Of a stretch of DNA of 62,787 nucleotides, positions 35,380-44,900 are shown in pieces. The position numbers and the translations under genes are program-made. The notes under the pieces are model-generated. The model ran no database searches. It was given only the letters and a program-made list of their open reading frames with translations, and had not been told where the DNA came from. The stretch's first letter is position 1; the number at the start of each line of letters is the position of its first letter. The stretch lies in assembly GCF_022763305.1 (NCBI RefSeq), contig NZ_JALEGT010000056.1:1-62787 (forward strand), written 5' to 3'. Source of the stretch: Marivita sp. GTDB taxonomy: Bacteria > Pseudomonadota > Alphaproteobacteria > Rhodobacterales > Rhodobacteraceae.

Positions 35380-36320
35380 TGGTCGGACATCCTCGGGTTC
35401 AGGACGCGATAGGCCGCGTCGGCCAGAATGTTCATGGCGATGAAAGCGATGCCGGTACAAAGGACGATCCCCTGCACCACCGCGTAGTCGCGGTTGAAGA
35501 CGGCATCCACCACCAGTTTGCCGAAGCCCGGAATGGTGAAGATCTGCTCGGTCAGCACCGCACCGGCCAGCAACTCACCGAAGAGGAGCGTAATGACGGT
35601 CACCACAGGCACCAGCGCGTTGCGCAGCGCGTGTTTCACCAGCACCACGCGTTCCCGCAGGCCCTTGGCCCGCGCGGTGCGGACATAGTCGGATTTGAGA
35701 ACCGACAGCATGGCCGACCGCGTGTGGCGCATCAAAGTGGCAGCGAGGGCGGTGCCCAGCACGAAAGCGGGCATCAGCATCACCTTGATCGACTGCACCG
35801 GGTCTTCGGAGAGCGGCATGTAACCTGAGGCGGGCAGCCAGCCGAGTTTGACCGACACGAGCAGGATCAGCATGATCCCCAGCCAGAAATTCGGCACCGA
35901 CAGGCCCGACAGCGCCACGATATTGGCCAGCCAGTCGATCCACGTGCCTTTCTTGTAGGCCGACAGAACCCCCGCCGGAATCCCGATCAGGATCGCGATG
36001 ATCAGCGCCATGACAGCCAACTGGATCGTCACCGGCAGCTTTTCCCCGATCAGTTCAAGAACCGGCTGCTGGGTGCGCAATGAAATCCCCAGATCGCCCT
36101 GCAGCGCCGCCCCGGCCCAAGCCAGATACTGAACCGGAATGGGATCGTTCATGCGGTATTTCTCGCGCAGCGCCTCGATCACGGCAGGGTCGCGTTCCTC
36201 GCCCGCCATCACGAGGATCGGGTCGCCCGGCAGCAGGTGCTGCAGCGCGAAGACAAAGATCGAGATGAGGATGACGGTCGGGATCGCGATGAGGATCCGG
36301 CGTCCGATAAAAGCGAGCAT
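35376..36320 (-). CDS. Dipeptide/oligopeptide-type ABC permease (DppB-like)
   Basis: A 314-aa membrane protein that starts MLAFIGRRILIAIPTVILIS and contains HLLPGDPILVM, the DppB/OppB periplasmic signature, plus the EAA loop SDYVRTARAKGLRERVVLVKHALRNA. It pairs with the DppC-like permease through an ATGA overlap. A strong intercistronic hairpin separates it from the binding-protein gene upstream. Confidence 0.92.
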   Translation of the reverse strand: MLAFIGRRILIAIPTVILISIFVFALQHLLPGDPILVMAGEERDPAVIEALREKYRMNDPIPVQYLAWAGAALQGDLGISLRTQQPVLELIGEKLPVTIQLAVMALIIAILIGIPAGVLSAYKKGTWIDWLANIVALSGLSVPNFWLGIMLILLVSVKLGWLPASGYMPLSEDPVQSIKVMLMPAFVLGTALAATLMRHTRSAMLSVLKSDYVRTARAKGLRERVVLVKHALRNALVPVVTVITLLFGELLAGAVLTEQIFTIPGFGKLVVDAVFNRDYAVVQGIVLCTGIAFIAMNILADAAYRVLNPRMSDQ

Positions 36321-36348
36321 GTCGGCCCCTGCTGCGTCAAGGAATTGT

Positions 36349-36375
36349 GCCGCCCCGGAACCTGTCCGGAGCGGC
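36349..36375 (-). terminator. Intercistronic hairpin after the peptide-binding protein gene
   Basis: Ten-bp stem GCCGCCCCGG (36349-36358)/CCGGAGCGGC (36366-36375) with one G-U pair and a 7-base loop, in the 63-base gap. No T-run follows on the minus strand, so partial termination or mRNA protection is more likely than a full stop. Confidence 0.55.
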
Positions 36376-36383
36376 AGGTTGGT

Positions 36384-37895
36384 TTACTCGGTCATCGAAA
36401 CGCCATGCAGGCGGATCATGCCGTCCGGATAGGGCACAAAGCCCGACACGTTGTTGTCCAGCGCCCAGATCCACACCTGGTGGTAGAGGTAGACGATGGG
36501 GCTGTCCTCCTGCAGGATCGCCAGCGCCGCGTCATACTTCGCCTTGCGGTCGGCGGTGTCGTTGGACAGGCGTGCCTCGTTCAGCAGCGTGTCGACCTCG
36601 GGGTTCGAATACTTGGAGTCGTTGATCCCGCCGCCGGTGGTCATGAACTGGTGGATGTTGCCATCCGGATCGACCCGGCCCGACCAGCCGACCTGGCTTG
36701 CCGTGTAGTCACCCGCCGACTGATCCGCGAGCAGTGTCGCGAATTCCTTGGCGGTCAGGCTGATATTGATGCCCGCTTCTGCGGCCATCGCCTGAACCAC
36801 CTGCATGACCTGCGTCTGCACCGGGTTGTTGGCGACCTGCACCTCGACATCCACGCCACCTTCAAGACCGGCCTCGGCCAGCAGCGCCTTTGCCGCGTCG
36901 ACATCGCGCTGGGGCACCGGGAAGGCGCTGTTGAACCACGGGGAATCCGGCGGATAGGGCTGGTTGCCAGCGGCGAACGCGCCTTCGAACACCACCTGGT
37001 TCAGCGCTTCACGGTCGATCGACAGCGACAGCGCCCGACGCACGCGGCTGTCGGTGCCGATGGGCGTGTTCGCCCGGTCGCCATTGCCCACGTTGATCGT
37101 GATGCCCTGATAGCCGAGCGAGGTGGCTTTCTCCATCGTCAGCCCGTCATCGGACATGACGGACGGCACATCCGTCGCCGCCAGACGCTCGAGCATATCA
37201 AGATCACCGGCCCGCAGGTTGGCCAGACGCACCGTGGTGTCGGGGATCGGCAGGAAGGTCACGCTGTCGAAATTGATCTCGTCCGCGCGGTAATAATCGG
37301 CGAACTTCTCGAGCACGATGCGGTCCTGCTGGATGCGCTCCTTGAAGGTGAAGGGCCCGGCGCAGACCGGGTTGAGGCCGAACTCCTCGCCCGCTTCCTC
37401 GGCCGCCTTGGGCGACAGCATCATGCCTGCCCGGTCAGCGAATTGCGCAATGAGCGTGGCATCCGGCGCGGCAAGGGTGATCTTGATCGTGGTGTCGTCC
37501 ACGACCTCCCAGCTTTCGACCGAGGAGACCTCGGATTTGCGGCGGCTCAGTTCGAAATTCTTGGAGCGGTTGAGGTTGAAGGCCACCGCCTCAGCGTTGA
37601 ACGGCTCTCCATCATGGAACACCACGTCGTCGCGCAGCGTCATGGTCAGCTCTGTGCCGTCCGCGTTCCACTCCCAGCCGGTTGCCAGCATCGGGATGAT
37701 TTCCAGTTGCGGCGTGATGTCCACGAGCTTGTCGCAGAGCGAGGCATAGACGATCCGCCCCACGAAGGTGCGCGACTGATCGGGGTCAAGAACGTCGGGG
37801 TCTTCCTGACGCCCGATGCGCAGGTCCTGCGCGTGGACCAGACCACTTGTGGCGGCAAGCAGCGCCGCTAGGCCCAGTGTTTTCCAAGTTTGCAT
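36384..37895 (-). CDS. Family 5 extracellular solute-binding protein (peptide type)
   Basis: A 503-aa secreted protein. A Sec signal covers residues 1-22 (ending GLVHAQDLRIG). The family-5 layout is clear: LTMTLRDDVVFHDGEPFNAEAV near residue 80, DRVRRALSLSIDREALNQVVF near 280 and a C-terminal YLYHQVWIWALDNNVSGF. Such proteins bind di- or oligopeptides, glutathione (GsiB) or related ligands. With a gamma-glutamyltransferase in the operon, gamma-glutamyl peptides or glutathione are the favoured ligands. Confidence 0.92.
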   Translation of the reverse strand: MQTWKTLGLAALLAATSGLVHAQDLRIGRQEDPDVLDPDQSRTFVGRIVYASLCDKLVDITPQLEIIPMLATGWEWNADGTELTMTLRDDVVFHDGEPFNAEAVAFNLNRSKNFELSRRKSEVSSVESWEVVDDTTIKITLAAPDATLIAQFADRAGMMLSPKAAEEAGEEFGLNPVCAGPFTFKERIQQDRIVLEKFADYYRADEINFDSVTFLPIPDTTVRLANLRAGDLDMLERLAATDVPSVMSDDGLTMEKATSLGYQGITINVGNGDRANTPIGTDSRVRRALSLSIDREALNQVVFEGAFAAGNQPYPPDSPWFNSAFPVPQRDVDAAKALLAEAGLEGGVDVEVQVANNPVQTQVMQVVQAMAAEAGINISLTAKEFATLLADQSAGDYTASQVGWSGRVDPDGNIHQFMTTGGGINDSKYSNPEVDTLLNEARLSNDTADRKAKYDAALAILQEDSPIVYLYHQVWIWALDNNVSGFVPYPDGMIRLHGVSMTE

Positions 37896-37946
37896 GGGAT
37901 CACTCCTCTGTCGGTTGGCTTTTGGTTATATCGTATGTCGTCGTGG

Positions 37947-39023
37947 TCATCCTTTGGCCGCATCCTCCATGGCCGCGCGCGCCGCGCTGTAGCGGGCGAA
38001 CCGCGCTTCAGCGGCGGCCGCCCGTGGTTTTTCGGTGGACTCGATCCCCTGCAGCGACAGGGTTTCGGCGAAATGGCAGGCGACGCCGTGATGTGTGGCG
38101 GTGTCCCGCAACGCGGGGCGTTCCGTGCGGCACCGGTCCTGCGCATGCGGACAGCGGGTGTGGAACTTGCAGCCGGGCGGCGGCGCGATGGGGTTGGGTG
38201 GGTCGCCCTCCAGCGTCGTCCGCAAGCGCCGCGCGCCGGTGGAGGGGATCGGGATCGCCGACAACAGCGCCTCGGTATAGGGGTGCTTGGGCTCTGCGAA
38301 CAGCTCTGCCGCCGGGGCCAGTTCGACGATCTCGCCCAGATACATCACCGCCACCCGGTCCGCGATGTGGCGGATCACGGCAAGGTCATGCGCGATGATG
38401 ATCAGGGTCAGCCCGAATTCGGCCTTGAGGTCCTCGAGGATGTTGATCACCTGCGCCTGGATCGACACGTCGAGCGCCGACACAGGCTCATCCCCGATCA
38501 CGATCTTCGGCCCGGTTGCGAGCGCGCGGGCAATGCCGATGCGCTGGCGCTGCCCGCCCGAGAATTCGTGCGGATAGCGGTCAGCATGTTCGGGGCGCAA
38601 ACCGACCTTGCGCAAGAGATCGGCCACCTTGGCGCGCTGTTCCGCGGCGGTGCCGATGCCGTGAATGCGCAGCGGCTCGCCGATCAGCGCCCCCACCGTC
38701 ATCCGCGGATTGAGCGAGGAGAACGGGTCCTGAAAGATGAACTGCATGTGCTGGCGCAGCGCCCGCAATTCGGCGGCACTCAGCGCCGAGATGTCCCGCC
38801 CATCATAGGTCACGCTGCCCTCGGACGGCGCGATCAGATGCGACAAGAGCCGCGCCAGCGTGGACTTGCCACAGCCGGATTCCCCCACGATGGCAAAGGT
38901 CTCACCCTCTTCGATGTCGAGATCGACGCCGTTGACCGCCTGCACAACCGTTGGCGCGCCAAAGAGCGGCTTCTTCGTCACGAAACGACGGGTCAGCCCG
39001 CGCGCTGTCAGGATCGCGCTCAT
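37947..39023 (-). CDS. Oligopeptide-type ABC ATP-binding protein (DppF-like)
   Basis: A 358-aa ATPase with Walker [11 protein letters not shown]-loop [11 protein letters not shown], signature [15 protein letters not shown], Walker [13 protein letters not shown], then the OppF C-terminal region with [18 protein letters not shown], a cysteine cluster seen in peptide importer ATPases that can bind an iron-sulfur cluster. An extra Ala-rich tail of about 40 residues follows. Its ATG overlaps the stop of the DppD-like gene. Confidence 0.92.
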   Translation of the reverse strand: MSAILTARGLTRRFVTKKPLFGAPTVVQAVNGVDLDIEEGETFAIVGESGCGKSTLARLLSHLIAPSEGSVTYDGRDISALSAAELRALRQHMQFIFQDPFSSLNPRMTVGALIGEPLRIHGIGTAAEQRAKVADLLRKVGLRPEHADRYPHEFSGGQRQRIGIARALATGPKIVIGDEPVSALDVSIQAQVINILEDLKAEFGLTLIIIAHDLAVIRHIADRVAVMYLGEIVELAPAAELFAEPKHPYTEALLSAIPIPSTGARRLRTTLEGDPPNPIAPPPGCKFHTRCPHAQDRCRTERPALRDTATHHGVACHFAETLSLQGIESTEKPRAAAAEARFARYSAARAAMEDAAKG

Positions 39024-40024
39024 GCCGACACCTGCGCGGGCACAGGGTCTGCCGCCTCGAGCGGCGCATGCCAGCAGGCCACGCGATGCCCGCCGCCCAG
39101 ATCCGTCAGCGGCGGGGCCTTGGCGCAGGCCTCGGTAGCAAATGGACAGCGCGCGGCAAAGCGACAGCCAACCGGCATGTCCAGCGCACCGGGGACTGTT
39201 CCGGGAATGGTGACCAACCGCTCGGCCCGTCCGGTCAGCGACGGCATGGAGGACATCAGGCCCAACGTATAAGGATGCTGCGGATCATCGAAGACCTGCG
39301 CGGTGCTTCCCGCTTCGACGATGCGCCCGGCATACATCACCGCGACGGCATCGGCCATTTCTGCCACCACACCCAGATCATGGGTGATCATGATCATCGC
39401 CGCCCCGGTCTCCTGCCCGAGATTGCGCATCAGGTCGAGGATCTGCGCCTGGATCGTCACGTCGAGCGCGGTGGTCGGTTCATCCGCGACCAGCAGCGCC
39501 GGGTCATTGGCCAGCGCCATCGCGATCATCACGCGCTGCCGCATGCCGCCCGACAGCTGGTGCGGATACTCGTCCAGCCGTTTCGCCGCCGCCGGGATGC
39601 GCACCCGTTCCAGCATCTCCAGCGCCCGCGCACGCCCCTCTTCGCGCGACACGCCGCGATGTTCGCAGACCGCCTCGGCGATCTGGTCACCGATCCGCAG
39701 CGCCGGGTTGAGCGAGGTCATCGGTTCCTGAAAGATCATCGCGATGCGGTCGCCCCGCAGGGCGCGCAACGTCTCGCTTGGGGCCGATAACAGGTCGGCC
39801 GCCTGAAACCGTGCCGTGCCGCCCTCGATTTTAAGCGGTGTGCCCTCCAGCAGCCCCATCAGCGCCAGCGCGGTCAGGCTCTTGCCACAGCCGGATTCAC
39901 CCACGATGCACAGGGTCTCGCCAGGGTTCAGCGCAAAGCTCACCCCATCGACCAGCGGTTGCGGCGCATTGCCGACGCGGATCGTCAGCCCGTCCACCTG
40001 CAAGAGCGGCCCCTGCCCGGTCAC
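39020..40024 (-). CDS. Oligopeptide-type ABC ATP-binding protein (DppD-like)
   Basis: A 334-aa ATPase with Walker [11 protein letters not shown]-loop [18 protein letters not shown], signature [15 protein letters not shown], Walker [13 protein letters not shown] and the C-terminal [18 protein letters not shown] cysteine motif. It works as heterodimer with the DppF-like protein. Its start overlaps the stop of the GntR regulator gene, which therefore heads the operon. Confidence 0.92.
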   Translation of the reverse strand: MTGQGPLLQVDGLTIRVGNAPQPLVDGVSFALNPGETLCIVGESGCGKSLTALALMGLLEGTPLKIEGGTARFQAADLLSAPSETLRALRGDRIAMIFQEPMTSLNPALRIGDQIAEAVCEHRGVSREEGRARALEMLERVRIPAAAKRLDEYPHQLSGGMRQRVMIAMALANDPALLVADEPTTALDVTIQAQILDLMRNLGQETGAAMIMITHDLGVVAEMADAVAVMYAGRIVEAGSTAQVFDDPQHPYTLGLMSSMPSLTGRAERLVTIPGTVPGALDMPVGCRFAARCPFATEACAKAPPLTDLGGGHRVACWHAPLEAADPVPAQVSA

Positions 40025-40734
40025 GTCCGCCCCTCCATCGACTTGCGCAGGTTGTCGAACAGGGTCTCGAGATGCTCGCGCATCGCGCCCGCAGCTGCAG
40101 TTCCATCGCGCGCATCAATCGCGTCGATGATCTTCTGGTGCTGGGCATCGTAGAACGCCCGGGTTTCCGGCGTGCGGGCGCGGTGGCGCTTTTCCTGCCA
40201 GTCGTCCCCCATGCGCACTTCGTCGATCAGCGTGAAGGCCGTCAGCATCAGCCGGTTGCCTGCGATCCGCGCGATGGCGCGGTGCAGCGCTCCGTCCCAA
40301 AGTTCGGCGGAGTCGGAGTCGTCCGCGTCATGTGTCCGTTCGGCAAGCTTGCGCAGCCGGGCAACATCATCTGCGGTGGCGCGGCGCGCGCACAGGTCCG
40401 CCAGCGCCGGTTCGATGCACAACCGAGCCTCCATTGCAGACAGCGGGTCGACATCGGATGCGATCTGCGCGGCCAGTTCCTCGGTCGGATCGGGCGGTTG
40501 GCCAGCAAATGTCCCCTTGCCCTGCCTCCGCCAGATCAGACCCTCCGCCTCGAGCGTGTCGAGCGCCCGGCGCACAGAGGCACGCCCTGCCTCAAGCTCG
40601 GCGGCGAGGTGACGCTCCGTCGGCAACCGTCCGTCCGAGGGAAGACGCCCCTCGCTGACGATCTGCCGGATTGCCTGAAGCACACGGCTGGCTTCGGACG
40701 TTTCCTGCAGGTCTTTTGGACGATTGTGCAGCAT
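40021..40734 (-). CDS. GntR/FadR-family transcriptional regulator
   Basis: A 237-aa regulator. The GntR winged helix is at residues ~12-75 (GRLPTERHLAAELEAGRASVRRALDTLEAEGLIWRRQGKGTF contains the HTH) and an all-helical FCD ligand domain at ~95-225, with metal-ligand-type histidines in HRAIARIAGN and REHLETLF. ATG 40734 is preceded by a G-rich stretch; an in-frame upstream start is possible but would add unrelated residues over the operator-like palindromes. First gene of the peptide operon, so autoregulation is likely. Confidence 0.88.
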   Translation of the reverse strand: MLHNRPKDLQETSEASRVLQAIRQIVSEGRLPSDGRLPTERHLAAELEAGRASVRRALDTLEAEGLIWRRQGKGTFAGQPPDPTEELAAQIASDVDPLSAMEARLCIEPALADLCARRATADDVARLRKLAERTHDADDSDSAELWDGALHRAIARIAGNRLMLTAFTLIDEVRMGDDWQEKRHRARTPETRAFYDAQHQKIIDAIDARDGTAAAGAMREHLETLFDNLRKSMEGRT

Positions 40735-40755
40735 CCCACCCCCGGAGGAATTATA

Positions 40756-40784
40756 GATTGGATGTAACCAATCGTTTATTGGTT
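40756..40784. promoter_or_regulatory. Overlapping palindromes upstream of the GntR gene
   Basis: Three ATTGG/CCAAT half-sites in alternating orientation form two overlapping dyads: GATTGGATGTAACCAATC (40756-40773) and AACCAATCGTTTATTGGTT (40766-40784). They lie just upstream of the chosen start. This is the geometry of a GntR-family operator; binding is inferred. Confidence 0.6.
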
Positions 40785-40845
40785 TTGTGTACCTGTCAAT
40801 CCTCGACCTCACTTTTCGATGATCAACGTCCCGGCTACTGCTCAA

Positions 40846-41058
40846 AAAAACATCCAGAGACCCCGCAAGCCCATGTGATTACTGCAGAAATCCTGTGCCC
40901 AAATATACAGCCGATCCCCAAGCCAAGATGACCGCCCGGGAGCCGAGGTAACTGACGGTTGTGCACTTGCCGCGAGGATCGCCTCAGTCTGTAACCGAAC
41001 TGCAAAGGCTCCCGCGTGCCGCGGGGTGAAGGATCAGGCCAAGGGTTCCGTCCGCGAC
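40846..41058. other. Intergenic gap with no recognised gene
   Basis: About 210 bases between the GntR promoter region and the end of the second tctA gene. I see no ORF, terminator with T-run, or RNA gene here. Confidence 0.5.
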
Positions 41059-42558
41059 TCAGGCAGAGCGAGACCACGGCATGTAACGGCGCGGGATCGC
41101 CGTGGCGACGAGCAAGAGCCCCGCAACGCCCAAGAGCGCGGCACTGCCCGGACGTTCGAGGAAGACCATCGGGTCACCGCGCGACAGAAGCATCGCGCGG
41201 CGGAAGAATTCTTCCATCATCGGCCCAAGAACGAACCCTATGAGAAGCGGCGCAGGTTCGAACCGGAAGAGACGCAGCACATAGCCCAGCACGCCGAAAG
41301 CAAGCGTCATCCAGATGTCGAATATCGAGTTGTCGATGCTGTAGACCCCAACGCAGATCAGCACCACGACGGTCGGGTAGAGGAAATAGTGCGGCACCCT
41401 CAGCAAGCGGACCCAAAGACCGATCAGCGGGATGTTGAGCACGAGCAGGAACAGGTTGCCGAACAGAAAGCTGACGATCAGGCCCCAGAAGAGCTCCGGG
41501 TGTTCGGAAATGAGACGCGGTCCGGGTGTGATGCCGTGGATCATCAAGGCCCCCAGCATGAGCGCCATCGTCGTCGATCCGGGAATCCCCAGCGTCAGCG
41601 TCGGGATGAACGCGGTCTGCGCAGCGGCGTTGTTGGCGGATTCCGGGACGACCACACCTTCGATCTGTCCCGTTCCGAACTTGTCTCCCCGGGGCGAGAT
41701 CCGTTTCTCCAGGGCGTAGCCAACGAAGGACGCCACCGTCTGCCCGGTGCCCGGCAACGTGCCGAAGAACGACCCGACGCTTGATCCACGCAGGGCGGGA
41801 CCGATGCTGCGGAGCCATTCCGACCGCGTCGGGAAGAAATTGCTCATGGAGATGCGCTCGGTCGCGTAGGACCGGGTCGCGCCGCGTGCGGAGACCATGA
41901 CTTCGGATATCCCGAAGAGGCCCATGGCCACCACGACAAGACTGACCCCGTCGCGCAACTCCGGCATGCCCACGACAAATCGCGTTTCGCCGGAATTGAT
42001 GTCGACACCGACAGTGCCCAGCAGGATGCCCAGACACACCATCATCACACCGCGCATTGCACCGGACGTGCTGACGACGGACGCGGCGACCAGTCCGAGG
42101 ACCATGACGGCAAAATACTCGGCTGGTCCAAAGAGCAGCGCGAATTCCGCCAGCGCTGGCGACAGGAGGACCATCACGACGACGCCGAAAATGGCTCCGA
42201 AGAACGATGCAATCGCGGTCGAGAAGAGCGCGACCCCTGCCCGTCCGTCCCGCGCCATCGGGTAGCCGTCAAGGCAGGTCACCGAAGCTGACGGCGTGCC
42301 GGGAATGTTCAGAAGGATCGACGCGATCGAACCGCCGTATTCCGCGCCGTAGTAGACGCCCGCCAGCATCACGAGAGCGGTTTCGGGCGGCAGGTAGAAC
42401 GACACCGGCAACAGCATCGCAACCGCCGCCAGGGGACCAACCCCCGGCAGCACGCCGATGAACGTGCCCAGAAAAACGCCGACGAAACAGTAGGTCAGGT
42501 TGTAGACCGTGGCCGCCGTCGCAAAGCCAAGAGCGAGGTTGGACAACAGTTCCATCAC
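41059..42558 (-). CDS. tctA: Tripartite tricarboxylate transporter, TctA (second copy)
   Basis: A 499-aa TctA-family membrane protein with the signatures GVLPGVGPLAAVAMLLPVSF near residue 38 and GTLPGTGQTVASFVGYALEK near residue 265. It is clearly diverged from the first copy at 7003-8493, so the two importers probably have different substrates. ATG overlaps the tctB stop. Last gene of a four-gene operon. Confidence 0.92.
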   Translation of the reverse strand: MMELLSNLALGFATAATVYNLTYCFVGVFLGTFIGVLPGVGPLAAVAMLLPVSFYLPPETALVMLAGVYYGAEYGGSIASILLNIPGTPSASVTCLDGYPMARDGRAGVALFSTAIASFFGAIFGVVVMVLLSPALAEFALLFGPAEYFAVMVLGLVAASVVSTSGAMRGVMMVCLGILLGTVGVDINSGETRFVVGMPELRDGVSLVVVAMGLFGISEVMVSARGATRSYATERISMSNFFPTRSEWLRSIGPALRGSSVGSFFGTLPGTGQTVASFVGYALEKRISPRGDKFGTGQIEGVVVPESANNAAAQTAFIPTLTLGIPGSTTMALMLGALMIHGITPGPRLISEHPELFWGLIVSFLFGNLFLLVLNIPLIGLWVRLLRVPHYFLYPTVVVLICVGVYSIDNSIFDIWMTLAFGVLGYVLRLFRFEPAPLLIGFVLGPMMEEFFRRAMLLSRGDPMVFLERPGSAALLGVAGLLLVATAIPRRYMPWSRSA

Positions 42559-43001
42559 AGCCCCCGGATCGTGGGCAGCGGGATGCCCAGACCCTTGACA
42601 AAGACCAGCCAGACCGCGCCTGCGACACAGAATGCCAGAACGACCCGACCCGGCCAGCGGAACTGAGGCACAGCCGACGCGGTCGTCAGCACCGACACGA
42701 TGACGGCGGGCAGGACACCCAGCAGCGGCGTCAGAAAGGCAAAGGCTGCGACGCCCCCGGCCACCGCGAAGACGGAAATCGGGTCTGGCCGGTCCCAGCC
42801 CATGGGATAGCGGAGATTGCGGACCAGCGTGATCAGCGCCAACACCGACAGCAACGCTCCGACGATCGCAGGAAACGCGCCCGGCCCCATCCTCCGCGCC
42901 GAGCCAAGCTCGAGCGTTGTGACCGAGCCGAAGACAAACCCGAGGCCCACCAGCAGCATGAGCGCCGGTCCGATCTGAGAGATCAGGCGGTCGCGATGCA
43001 T
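42555..43001 (-). CDS. tctB: Tripartite tricarboxylate transporter, TctB (second copy)
   Basis: A 148-aa protein with four helices, fitting the small membrane subunit by length and position. Its start lies inside the end of the BMP-family gene (19-base overlap), coupling the two. The first helix follows a short basic N-terminus MHRDRLISQIG. Confidence 0.85.
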   Translation of the reverse strand: MHRDRLISQIGPALMLLVGLGFVFGSVTTLELGSARRMGPGAFPAIVGALLSVLALITLVRNLRYPMGWDRPDPISVFAVAGGVAAFAFLTPLLGVLPAVIVSVLTTASAVPQFRWPGRVVLAFCVAGAVWLVFVKGLGIPLPTIRGL

Positions 43002-43915
43002 GGTCCGGTCGCCGGTTGGAACTCTGGTCCTTTATAGTCGTCCGGGATGTCGATCTGTCTATTGCGGATCAGCATCGCAATCTGATCGATCCGCGCCTTC
43101 ACATCCGCCGGAACCTCTGCGCCCATGGCCAAGTGACCATATTCGCCATCTGCAAGGCCAAGCTCGACCACCTGTGGCGGGACATGTCCGGCGACCATGT
43201 CCTTGATCGCCTGTTCGACACCCAGGTCGATCCGCGCCATTGCAGAGGCGACGAACACGTCCGGGTCCCGCGCCACCCAGTCAAGCGCGTTGCCCACCTG
43301 AAGTGCGCCACCGGCCCGGCAGGCTTCAATCGCCCCCGAGCGCGCCGCGTTCAACATGGTGAACATCACATCCACCCCGGCCTCGATTTCCGCCTCGGCC
43401 CATGCACGGGACACCGCATTGTCATCCTGCGTGCCACAGAATCCGGTGAGCAGAGTGATCTCCGGGTCAATGTAGGAGACACCCGCCGCAAAGGCCGCGC
43501 GCCCCTTCAAACCAGGGCGCACCCTGTGTCCGGACAGATGCCCCACGATGCGGGTTTTCGTGATCAGCGCTGCCAAGGCGCCGGCCAGAAAGGCGGTCTC
43601 CTCTTGCAGAACATCATAGCTCGCAAGGTTCGGACCTGTCTGGTGCCCCTGAACGATGGCAAAACGCTTGTCCGGGTGCATCGCCGCAATTTCCGGCGTC
43701 GCGACATTGCCTTGCCCACCGATGAAGACGAGCCCATCACACCTGTCGATCACCTGACCCAGTCGAGTGCGGATCACGTCTTCCTTGTAGGGCACACCGT
43801 CGATCACGCTGATCTCGGCCAGCCCGGCATCCCTCGCCCGCAAGGCCCCATCGAGCGCACTGGCATTGAAGCCGTCATCGTGAACTTCGCCCACAAAGAA
43901 GACAGTGATCCGCAT
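42983..43915 (-). CDS. BMP/PnrA-family protein without signal peptide
   Basis: A 310-aa protein of the basic-membrane-protein (BMP) family, normally lipoprotein binding subunits of nucleoside ABC importers. Matching segments: FFVGEVHDDGFNASAL, CDGLVFIGGQGN, DVLQEETAFLAGALAALIT, GRAAFAAGVSYIDPEI and VDVMFTMLNAARSGAIEA. The start MRITVFFVGEV, preceded by GAGGAAAGCAGA, leaves no room for a signal or lipobox, so it is predicted cytoplasmic, perhaps a ligand sensor or enzyme. It sits between tctC and tctB, an unusual place, and no ABC partner is encoded. Confidence 0.83.
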   Translation of the reverse strand: MRITVFFVGEVHDDGFNASALDGALRARDAGLAEISVIDGVPYKEDVIRTRLGQVIDRCDGLVFIGGQGNVATPEIAAMHPDKRFAIVQGHQTGPNLASYDVLQEETAFLAGALAALITKTRIVGHLSGHRVRPGLKGRAAFAAGVSYIDPEITLLTGFCGTQDDNAVSRAWAEAEIEAGVDVMFTMLNAARSGAIEACRAGGALQVGNALDWVARDPDVFVASAMARIDLGVEQAIKDMVAGHVPPQVVELGLADGEYGHLAMGAEVPADVKARIDQIAMLIRNRQIDIPDDYKGPEFQPATGPCIATA

Positions 43916-43925
43916 TCTGCTTTCC

Positions 43926-44900
43926 TCAGTTCGAAATCGCTGTGACCAGCGGCTTCCAGGCTTCGAATTGCTCTGCGACAAAGCTCTCGAACTCGGCGCT
44001 TGTCTTCGGTTCTCGCACCAATCCCCATGTGTCGAACTGCGCCAGCACATCCGCATCGGACATCGCGTTTTGCAGCGCCGCATCAAGCGTCGCCTTGATC
44101 TCGTCCGGCACACCGGCCGGCGCGCTCACACCCAGCCAGTTCTCGGCCACGATGTCATAACCAAGCTCTGTAAAGGTCGGCGTGTCCGGCAATGTCGGCA
44201 GCCGCGACGTCGAAGAGACGGCGAGTGGAATGGCCGTACCATCCTGAACCGCCGGCAGGTTCTGAGGCACGGCGTCGAAGATCACCGGAACAACACCCGC
44301 AAGGAAATCGAGCCGCATCGGGCCAGAGCCTTTGTAAGGGATGTGAAACAGACCGGCTTCGGTTTCGCGATTGAACTGCTCCGCAATGATGTGCCCCCAG
44401 GAGCCGACACCAGAGCTTCCGTAGTCGATGCTGCCCGGATCGGCCTTGGCCTTGTCAAGGAATGTGGCAAAATCGGTTGTCTCAAGGCTGGGCGCCGCGA
44501 ACAGCCCAAGATGAACCGTGCCGACATAGGTGATGTGATCGAAATCCGCGACCGGGTCATAAGGCGTGTCCGGGAACTGGGTGGGTGCCACGCTGAACGG
44601 CGTCAGGTTCGACAACATGAAGGTATACCCATCCGGCTCCGCCTCTTGCAGCGCGCCCGCGGCCACCGTGCCCGCCGCTCCGGGTTTGTTTTCAACGACA
44701 AATTGTTGACCCAGATCGGCGGACAGTTTTTCAGCAAGAAGACGTGCCACGAGGTCGCTGGATCCACCCGGCGGAAAGGACACGAGAATCCGAACGGGTT
44801 TTTCCGGCCAAGCCGCCTGTGCTGCAGGTGCCGTGCCGAGCGTTGCCACGGCCGATACGGAGGCCAGCAACGTGAAGAAATGTCGTCTGGTGGTCATCAT
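43926..44900 (-). CDS. tctC: TctC/Bug-family periplasmic binding protein (second copy)
   Basis: A 324-aa secreted protein. The start MMTTRRHFFTLLASVSAVATL carries an arginine pair and a hydrophobic stretch ending AAQAAWPEKP, so export may be Tat or Sec. The mature start WPEKPVRILVSFPPGGSSDL is the Bug ligand-site signature. Two ATGs (44900, 44897) follow GGAAGACG. First gene of the operon, divergent from the RpiR regulator. Confidence 0.92.
   Translation of the reverse strand: MMTTRRHFFTLLASVSAVATLGTAPAAQAAWPEKPVRILVSFPPGGSSDLVARLLAEKLSADLGQQFVVENKPGAAGTVAAGALQEAEPDGYTFMLSNLTPFSVAPTQFPDTPYDPVADFDHITYVGTVHLGLFAAPSLETTDFATFLDKAKADPGSIDYGSSGVGSWGHIIAEQFNRETEAGLFHIPYKGSGPMRLDFLAGVVPVIFDAVPQNLPAVQDGTAIPLAVSSTSRLPTLPDTPTFTELGYDIVAENWLGVSAPAGVPDEIKATLDAALQNAMSDADVLAQFDTWGLVREPKTSAEFESFVAEQFEAWKPLVTAISN

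Noticed and set aside
36237-37871. Long plus-strand open frame (about 540 codons) opposite the peptide-binding protein
   Set aside because: Antisense shadow of a clear family-5 binding protein; composition and lack of motifs argue against coding.
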